The notes below the pieces were generated by a model, which saw only the letters and a program-made list of their open reading frames with translations, was not told where the DNA came from and did not search any database. 64,000 nucleotides of DNA from GCA-2733415 sp964276095 (GTDB lineage Bacteria; Bacteroidota; Bacteroidia; Flavobacteriales; Flavobacteriaceae): contig CAXYDR010000001.1 of NCBI GenBank assembly GCA_964276095.1, positions 248,001 through 312,000 of the forward strand, given 5' to 3'. How positions within the stretch are numbered: the stretch's first letter is position 1; every line of letters begins with the position of its first letter. A program made the position numbers and the translations under genes. Shown here in pieces: positions 58,618 to 64,000 of this stretch.

Positions 58618-61020
58618 TTAAAACCCACCGTCGTTTCCTCCGTTGTTATTTCGTTGTGGACTTCTTTTTTTCTTTTGATTTAAGCGATAGGTAAAGTTTA
58701 AGCGTATTTGACGCTCTCTCCATTGAAACTCACTATACCTAGTGGTGCTGGCTGATATACGTGAATTAGAAATTCTTTTTCTAGAATTTAATAAATCACT
58801 AACATTTAAGGAGAGTGTTCCTTTATCTTTTAAAATATCTTTACTAAAAGCTAAATTAATGCTTATAACGCCTTTGTTTTTGCTTTGAAGGTTTTCTCGT
58901 GGACCTCTATAGTTAGCAGTTGTCTGCCAATCTATTTTTCCGGGTAATTTAATTCTAGAGTTTAAACGAGTAGTCCAACTAGAATTTTTTGAATCTTCAC
59001 CAACTCCATTCCCGTTTAACGAGTTTTGATAAAAGTTAAAACTGTTGTTTAATTTCCACCATTTGAATAAATCATAATTGAAAGAAAATTCCATACCATA
59101 TCTGTCTTCTGAGGCGATATTTATCGGACTAGTAATTGTTATAGCTGAGTTTGTAGGATCTTCAGCACCTATAAATTGAATAACATCAGTAGAGTAGTTA
59201 TAATAAATGGAAGTATTAAATGTAATCTTATCCCACTTTTTTAAATATCCTATGTCTACCGCATTTGCATAGGCTGGATTTAAGTCAGGATTTCCTTGAA
59301 AAACATTGTTTTCACTAGCTCTAGTGCCAAAGGGATTAATAAACCATGATCTTGGCCTTCTAATTCTTCTGTTGTATCCTAAAGTTATGGTTTCGTTTTC
59401 TTTTAGTTCATAGGCTAAATTTAATGTAGGGAATAGTTCAGTGTATTTTTTATCAGAACTTAAAGCTGTTCTGGTAGATTTTATATCAATATCAGAGATT
59501 TCCATTCTTAATCCTAATAAAGCAGAAAACTTCCCGTATTTGTTTCCGTATTGAGTGTATAAAGCGTGAACTTTTTCGTTATAAATAAAGACGTTGGAAG
59601 CGGTAGTGTCAATTATAAAAATACCATTTTGTTGATCATCTCTAACTGTGAAATCAGTATTTTGGTAACTATTGTTACTTCTGAATCCAGCTTCAAATTG
59701 TGCGTTTTCTCCTATGGGTAGCACATAATCCCCTTGAACTAATATTCTTTTTTTGTGTTCAATAGCATCTGTTTTTTGAATAGAGTCATTACTAAAAACA
59801 GGTGTGAATTGTGTCCCCATTTGTGTAGCTAGCTCTTCTTCATTATTAATTTCATGTTTGAAATCAAAAGTTAATTTATGACCACTTGTTTTAAATTTTT
59901 GAGTAAAATTTAAATTAAACTCAATTTGTTTGTCTAAATCATCTTCCAATTCATTTCTAGTTTTGAAAGAATTATTAGCTGGTAATGTGTCTTGTTTTGT
60001 AGTTTTTATTCCCGTTTTTGTTTGTCTATTTGAGTCACTAAATAAGATACTTCCTGTAACAGATGCGTTATCGGTAAGAAAATACTCTAATCCGAAACGA
60101 GAATTAAAATTTTTACGCTCACGATCATATTCTCTATTTTCAATAGTATTATTCAGATTAGATTTAGTTTCAAAGTAAGCATTTCCTGGAGCATCATTAT
60201 AATTATAACCAATGGTCGTAAAATAATTCACTTTTTTGGTTCTATGGTTTAAGTTTGTTGATGCGCCAAAATTTGTGGGTATTCCTGTGCTCACGCTAAA
60301 AGAACCATTAAAACCTAAGGCTTTTCCTTTGCGAAGTACAATGTTTAAAATACCTGCTGTACCCTCGGCATCATAACGAGCAGATGGTGAGGTGATAACT
60401 TCTACTTTTTGAATAGCATCAGCGGGTAATTGTTTTAAAGCATCGGCACCACTTGCAAAAGTAGAAGGTTTTCCGTTGATTAAAATTCGAACATTTTCAT
60501 TACCTCTTAGGGAAACAGCACCTTCTATATCTACAGTTACGGATGGAACATTAGCCAATACATCTGCAGCAGTACCACCCTTTACAGTCATGTCCTTTCC
60601 TACATTATAGATTTTTTTATCAAGCCTAATTTCAACAGTACTTTTTTCGGCAATAATTTCAACTTCATCTAAATTATTGGCATCAGTAACTAAGGCGATA
60701 GTACCTAAATTAGTGTTTTCTGAAATTTCTTTATTATTAAAAGATATTGGTTCAAAACCTAAAAACTCAATAGTGATGTTATAGTTTCCTTTTACAGAAC
60801 TAACTGTAAAAACTCCTTTAATATTAGAAATCCCACCAGTTATTTTTTCAGTAGAAAGGTCTTTCAAAATTATTGTAGCGTATTCTAAAGGTTGGTTGGT
60901 TTCTTTATCAATTACTTTTCCAGAAATTTGAAATGTATTGTTATTTGATTTTTTCTGAGAAAAACTTAGAGTAGTTGTGAATATTAAAAAGAGAACACCA
61001 AGGTTAAATACGAATTTCAT
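58618..61020 (-). CDS. TonB-dependent outer membrane receptor with carboxypeptidase-like domain
   Basis: An 800-residue outer membrane protein. Signal peptide (about 1-22, 'LFLIFTTTLSFSQ'), a carboxypeptidase-regulatory-like domain (about 30-115, 'ISGKVIDKETNQPLEYATII'), a plug domain ('KDMTVKGGTAADVLANVPSV', 'SLRGNENVRILINGKPS', 'SARYDAEGTAGILNIVLRKG') and an OMP_b-brl_3-type barrel to the C-terminus, which ends in an Arg/Asn/Gly-rich tail instead of a terminal aromatic strand. No SusD partner is adjacent, so uptake of a siderophore, peptide or other ligand is possible. The TTG at 61041 lies in the promoter box; ATG 61020 is the start. Confidence 0.92.
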   Translation of the reverse strand: MKFVFNLGVLFLIFTTTLSFSQKKSNNNTFQISGKVIDKETNQPLEYATIILKDLSTEKITGGISNIKGVFTVSSVKGNYNITIEFLGFEPISFNNKEISENTNLGTIALVTDANNLDEVEIIAEKSTVEIRLDKKIYNVGKDMTVKGGTAADVLANVPSVTVDIEGAVSLRGNENVRILINGKPSTFASGADALKQLPADAIQKVEVITSPSARYDAEGTAGILNIVLRKGKALGFNGSFSVSTGIPTNFGASTNLNHRTKKVNYFTTIGYNYNDAPGNAYFETKSNLNNTIENREYDRERKNFNSRFGLEYFLTDNASVTGSILFSDSNRQTKTGIKTTKQDTLPANNSFKTRNELEDDLDKQIEFNLNFTQKFKTSGHKLTFDFKHEINNEEELATQMGTQFTPVFSNDSIQKTDAIEHKKRILVQGDYVLPIGENAQFEAGFRSNNSYQNTDFTVRDDQQNGIFIIDTTASNVFIYNEKVHALYTQYGNKYGKFSALLGLRMEISDIDIKSTRTALSSDKKYTELFPTLNLAYELKENETITLGYNRRIRRPRSWFINPFGTRASENNVFQGNPDLNPAYANAVDIGYLKKWDKITFNTSIYYNYSTDVIQFIGAEDPTNSAITITSPINIASEDRYGMEFSFNYDLFKWWKLNNSFNFYQNSLNGNGVGEDSKNSSWTTRLNSRIKLPGKIDWQTTANYRGPRENLQSKNKGVISINLAFSKDILKDKGTLSLNVSDLLNSRKRISNSRISASTTRYSEFQWRERQIRLNFTYRLNQKKKRSPQRNNNGGNDGGF

Positions 61021-61038
61021 AATTGAAAATTTAAAAAA

Positions 61039-61046
61039 CAAAATTA
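61039..61046 (-). promoter_or_regulatory. -7 box (TAATTTTG) for the TonB receptor
   Basis: Exact TAnnTTTG on the minus strand, 18 bases ahead of ATG 61020. Confidence 0.5.
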
Positions 61047-61114
61047 CATATATGACGTTTGTATTCTGTTAATTGTCTGTTAAAGGAATATTATTATGAG
61101 AATTATAGTACATT

Positions 61115-61144
61115 AAAAAAGGAAACTATGAGGTTTCCTTTTTT
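61115..61144 (-). terminator. Terminator after the prfB-ArsC-like unit
   Basis: Stem aaaaaaggaaac / gtttcctttttt (12 bp) with a 6-base loop, 10 bases after the stop at 61154 on the minus strand. Confidence 0.88.
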
Positions 61145-61153
61145 AATAATTAT

Positions 61154-61495
61154 TTAGATGATATCTAAAATGGATTCTGTTGGCCTGCCAATAACAGCTT
61201 TGTTGCCATTGATAACTATTGGTCGCTCAATTAATTTTGGGTTTTCAGTCATTGCCAAAATAATTTCAGCATCGCTCATATCTTTCCCTTTATAATTTTC
61301 TTTCCAAATAGCTTCGTTTTTACGAACTAATTCAATTGGAGAAATTCCTAAAAGAGTTATAATATTTTTAAGTTCTTCTGCTGAAGGGGTGTTTTCCAAA
61401 TATTTAACAACTTCATATTCTTTCCCTGAGTTTTCAAGTAACTCAATTCCGCATCTAGATTTACTACAGCGATTATTATGGTATATTTTTATCAT
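61154..61495 (-). CDS. ArsC/Spx family protein (arsenate reductase-like)
   Basis: A 113-residue thioredoxin-fold protein. 'YHNNRCSKSRCGIELLE' contains the ArsC nucleophilic Cys10, and 'ERPIVINGNKAVIGRP' gives the conserved RP and arginine needed for arsenate binding. Typical full length for glutaredoxin-dependent arsenate reductases. No ars operon genes are nearby, and it is the second gene after prfB (1-base gap), so a housekeeping role similar to YfgD/YffB is as likely as arsenic resistance. Confidence 0.85.
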   Translation of the reverse strand: MIKIYHNNRCSKSRCGIELLENSGKEYEVVKYLENTPSAEELKNIITLLGISPIELVRKNEAIWKENYKGKDMSDAEIILAMTENPKLIERPIVINGNKAVIGRPTESILDII

Positions 61496-61496
61496 C

Positions 61497-62606
61497 TTAA
61501 ATTGTGTTAGGATCTATTTCTTTCTGCCCCATAAACATTAAATATGCTTTAAGAAAAGGATCAATTTTTCCGTTTAGTACCGCATCAGTATTTCCTGTTT
61601 CATGACCAGAACGAACATCTTTTATTAATTTATATGGGTGCAATACATAATTTCGTATTTGACTTCCCCATTCAATTTTCATTTTCCCATCTTCAATTGT
61701 AGATCTGGCCGCTTGTTGTTTTTTTAATTCAATTTCATACAATTGTGATTTTAACATTTGCATTGCCCTAGTTCTGTTGTCTTGTTGTGACCTTGTTTCA
61801 GAACATGAAATTTGAATTCCAGATGGTTTATGTTTTAACTGAACCTTTGTTTCTACTTTATTTACATTTTGTCCACCTGCACCACTAGATCGTGAGGTAA
61901 CAATTTCTATATCTGCAGGATTAATGTTAATTTCAATAGTATCATCGGCCAAAGGATATACATAAACAGAAGCAAAAGAAGTATGTCTTTTTGCATTGCT
62001 ATCAAATGGAGAGATACGTACCAGTCTGTGTACTCCATTTTCACCTTTTAGCCATCCAAAAGCAAAATCTCCTTCAATTTCAATAGTTACAGTTTTTATA
62101 CCTGCAACATCACCAGATTGGTGGTTCAACTCTTTAACTTTAAAACCTTGGTTTTCGCAATACATTAAATACATGCGGAGTAGCATTTCTGCCCAATCAC
62201 AACTTTCTGTACCTCCAGCACCTGCAGTGATTTGTAATACTGCACTCATGGAGTCACCTTCTTCCGAAAGCATGTTTTTAAACTCTAAATCTTCAATTAA
62301 TGTACTTGCTTTATTGTATTGTGAAATAACTTCTGATTCTTCAACTTCACCTTCATTATGAAATTCTATTAAAATTTGTAAATCATCAATTAATTGTTTG
62401 GCAAGTTCATAATCAGAAACCCATTTTTTAATAACTCTAAGTGATTTCATAATCAACTCAGCTTCTTTAGGCTTATTCCAAAAATCAGGGTCAAAGGTTT
62501 TTTCTTCCTCATTAGCAATCTCTACCTTTTTTGCATCTATTGCTAAGTACTTTTTTAAAGCACTTAAACGTTCAATAATGTCTTTGGTTTGTTCTGAGGA
62601 TATCAT
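61497..62606 (-). CDS. prfB: Peptide chain release factor 2, no programmed frameshift
   Basis: A 369-residue class I release factor. 'RISPFDSNAKRHTSFASV' contains the SPF tripeptide that reads UGA/UAA, and 'SSGAGGQNVNKVETKVQLKH' the GGQ peptidyl-tRNA hydrolysis loop. The N-terminal region where most bacterial prfB genes have an in-frame UGA and +1 shift reads through as 'LKKYLAIDAKKVE' without a stop, so this gene is one continuous frame. Promoter box 23 bases upstream; the ArsC-like gene follows after 1 base. Confidence 0.96.
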   Translation of the reverse strand: MISSEQTKDIIERLSALKKYLAIDAKKVEIANEEEKTFDPDFWNKPKEAELIMKSLRVIKKWVSDYELAKQLIDDLQILIEFHNEGEVEESEVISQYNKASTLIEDLEFKNMLSEEGDSMSAVLQITAGAGGTESCDWAEMLLRMYLMYCENQGFKVKELNHQSGDVAGIKTVTIEIEGDFAFGWLKGENGVHRLVRISPFDSNAKRHTSFASVYVYPLADDTIEININPADIEIVTSRSSGAGGQNVNKVETKVQLKHKPSGIQISCSETRSQQDNRTRAMQMLKSQLYEIELKKQQAARSTIEDGKMKIEWGSQIRNYVLHPYKLIKDVRSGHETGNTDAVLNGKIDPFLKAYLMFMGQKEIDPNTI

Positions 62607-62628
62607 AAATATTGATTACATTTATTCA

Positions 62629-62636
62629 CAAAAATA
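62629..62636 (-). promoter_or_regulatory. -7 box (TATTTTTG) for prfB
   Basis: Exact TAnnTTTG on the minus strand, 22 bases ahead of the prfB ATG at 62606, in the divergent gap with ltaE. Confidence 0.5.
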
Positions 62637-62653
62637 GAACATCAAGATTGATT

Positions 62654-63679
62654 ATGGAAATAAATTTAATAAGTGACACTGTTACTCGTCCTAGTAAAGA
62701 AATGTTAGCTGTTATGATGCAGGCACAAGTTGGAGATGATGTGTTTGGTGATGACCCTACTGTAAATGAATTACAAGATAAAATAGCAAAATTATTTGGT
62801 ATGGAAGATGCCTTGTTTTTTCCATCTGGTACTATGGCAAATCAAGTAGCAATTAAATTACATACGCAACCTGGAGATAAATTGTATTGTGATAAATATG
62901 CACATGTGTATAATTTTGAAGGTGGAGGTGCAGCGTTTAATTCTGGAGTTACATGTTCTTTGATAGATGGCGATAGAGGAATGTTTACTGCATCTCAATT
63001 AGAAGGTGCTATTACTCCAAAAGATAATATTCATTTAGCGCATTCTAGTTTGGTTTGTATTGAAAACACTACTAATAAAGGAGGTGGAGCTTGTTGGGAT
63101 TTTGAAGAATTGAAAAAAATAAAGAGTATATGTGATGAAAATGAATTAGCATATCATTTAGATGGTGCGAGATTGTTTAATGCTTTAGTTGCTAATAATG
63201 AAACACCACAGCAATATGGTGAGTTATTCGATACCATATCTATTTGTCTGTCTAAAGGTTTAGGAGCGCCAGTTGGTTCACTGTTAATAGGAACTAAAAG
63301 TGCTATGGCAAAAGCATTACGTATTAGAAAACTATTTGGTGGAGGAATGCGTCAAGCAGGATATTTAGCTGCTGCTGGAATTTATGCATTAGATAATAAT
63401 GTAGAGCGATTAGTAGAGGATCATAAAAAAGCTAAAGAGCTTGCCGAAGTATTAACTGCTTGTAGTATTATAAAGGATGTAGAGCCAGTTGAAACAAATA
63501 TTGTTATATTTTATTTAAATGATGGGGAGGATGAGTCAAAATTTATTCAAGAAATGAAAAATAGTAATATTCTTTTAATAGGTATGGGAGAAGGAAAATT
63601 AAGATTTGTAACTCATATGGACTATACACAAGAGATGCATTTTAAATGTTTAAACAAAATAAACACTCTTAATCGGTAA
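62654..63679 (+). CDS. ltaE: Low-specificity L-threonine aldolase
   Basis: A 341-residue PLP enzyme cleaving threonine to glycine and acetaldehyde. 'NLISDTVTRPSKEMLAVM' begins the fold; 'DDVFGDDPTVNELQDKIA', 'DALFFPSGTMANQVAIKLH', 'HLDGARLFNALVA' and 'ISICLSKGLGAPVGSLLIG' (PLP Lys) are the family blocks. A frame-open extension to 62612 would cross the prfB promoter, so ATG 62654 is preferred. Alternative substrates are allo-threonine and phenylserine. Confidence 0.94.
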   Translation: MEINLISDTVTRPSKEMLAVMMQAQVGDDVFGDDPTVNELQDKIAKLFGMEDALFFPSGTMANQVAIKLHTQPGDKLYCDKYAHVYNFEGGGAAFNSGVTCSLIDGDRGMFTASQLEGAITPKDNIHLAHSSLVCIENTTNKGGGACWDFEELKKIKSICDENELAYHLDGARLFNALVANNETPQQYGELFDTISICLSKGLGAPVGSLLIGTKSAMAKALRIRKLFGGGMRQAGYLAAAGIYALDNNVERLVEDHKKAKELAEVLTACSIIKDVEPVETNIVIFYLNDGEDESKFIQEMKNSNILLIGMGEGKLRFVTHMDYTQEMHFKCLNKINTLNR

Positions 63680-63794
63680 ATAAATGCATTTAATCGTGTT
63701 TTTTTATAGCTTGTGAATTTTTGATAAAGTTTTTTTTATAAAATAATTGGAGTTTTGTGTTAAAATAAATTAACATATAACTAATACCATTATT

Positions 63795-64000
63795 ATGAAA
63801 AAAATATTATTCTTAGGTTTAGCTTTCGCTTCTAGTGCCATTTTTGCACAAGATTTACCAACTAACCCTGAGCCGGGTAAGTGTTATGTACGTTGTACAA
63901 CTCCTGATGTTTACGAAAATCAAGAAGTGCAAATATTAATGAGTCCAGCGTATAAAAAAATGAGAGTTATACCTGCAACTTATAAGAATGTAACTGAAGA
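63795..64000 (+). CDS. Secreted protein, 3'-truncated by window edge
   Basis: An ATG at 63795 opens a frame that runs off the window after 68 codons. The first 19 residues are a signal peptide ('LFLGLAFASSAIFAQ'), followed by 'NPEPGKCYVRCTTPDVYENQ', with two cysteines four residues apart. Comparable N-termini occur in flavobacterial OmpA-family envelope proteins as I recall, but the diagnostic C-terminal domain is outside the window. The 115-base gap upstream shows no exact TAnnTTTG box. Confidence 0.65.
   Translation, partial: MKKILFLGLAFASSAIFAQDLPTNPEPGKCYVRCTTPDVYENQEVQILMSPAYKKMRVIPATYKNVTE

Noticed and set aside
61154..61495. Arsenic resistance operon
   Set aside because: Only a lone ArsC-like gene is present, downstream of prfB; there is no arsR, arsB or acr3 homologue in the window.

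Overview
The window is AT-rich DNA from a member of the Bacteroidota, most likely the marine-type Flavobacteriaceae. The evidence is two type IX secretion (T9SS) cargo proteins with C-terminal sorting domains, a PorV/PorQ-family protein, an Lnb/DUF4105 protein, a TonB-dependent receptor with a carboxypeptidase-like N-terminus, and repeated TAnnTTTG promoter boxes. Shine-Dalgarno sequences are largely absent. I see no rRNA, tRNA, CRISPR array, insertion sequence, integrase or prophage gene.

Region 1 (1-20240) is a dense, all-plus-strand surface polysaccharide locus whose 5' end lies outside the window. Genes overlap or abut (ATGA, TAATG and GTGA junctions). It holds about nine glycosyltransferases (GT4, GT2 and one unfamiliar GT-B-like protein), a nucleotide-sugar epimerase, a methyltransferase and a three-gene neuA-neuB-neuC set for CMP-sialic acid. 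It also holds an MBOAT O-acyltransferase paired with an SGNH-like protein, a hexapeptide acetyltransferase, an O-antigen ligase/polymerase and, behind its own promoter, a polyprenyl glycosylphosphotransferase that would start repeat-unit assembly. No flippase and no recognisable sialyltransferase is present, so part of the system lies upstream or in an unfamiliar gene.

Region 2 (20268-32095) is envelope-related: an operon of a PorV-like outer membrane protein and an Lnb-type protein on the minus strand, two tandem T9SS-secreted multidomain proteins, a GT2 enzyme, a YbbR-domain protein, coaE and a histidine kinase/response regulator pair.

Region 3 (32224-41940) is a minus-strand block: a universal stress protein, then an operon running from a small unknown gene and DUF1015 through yggS, a DnaQ/GIY-YIG nuclease that appears to start at ATT, a voltage-gated-type K+ channel and miaA. 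A 3-hydroxyacyl-CoA dehydrogenase, a Gfo/Idh/MocA oxidoreductase and a secreted fibrinogen-like protein follow.

Region 4 (42183-64000) is mostly housekeeping: pcm, a periplasmic-sensor histidine kinase, an esterase and a GNAT enzyme, menI-like/menF, a helicase, and an operon of hutI, rlmF and a divergent Tet(M)-like ribosomal protection GTPase. Next come a thioredoxin-fold lipoprotein without CXXC, an ABC-F ATPase with one degenerate composite site, fumC, a 56-residue membrane protein too short for ordinary ORF cut-offs, a TonB receptor, an ArsC-like protein, prfB without the programmed frameshift, and ltaE. A secreted protein runs off the right edge.

I found no defence island or clearly new multi-gene system. 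The most unusual items are the sialic-acid locus with its unfamiliar GT-B protein, the Tet-like GTPase in a ribosome-linked operon, the ATT start, and the asymmetric ABC-F protein.
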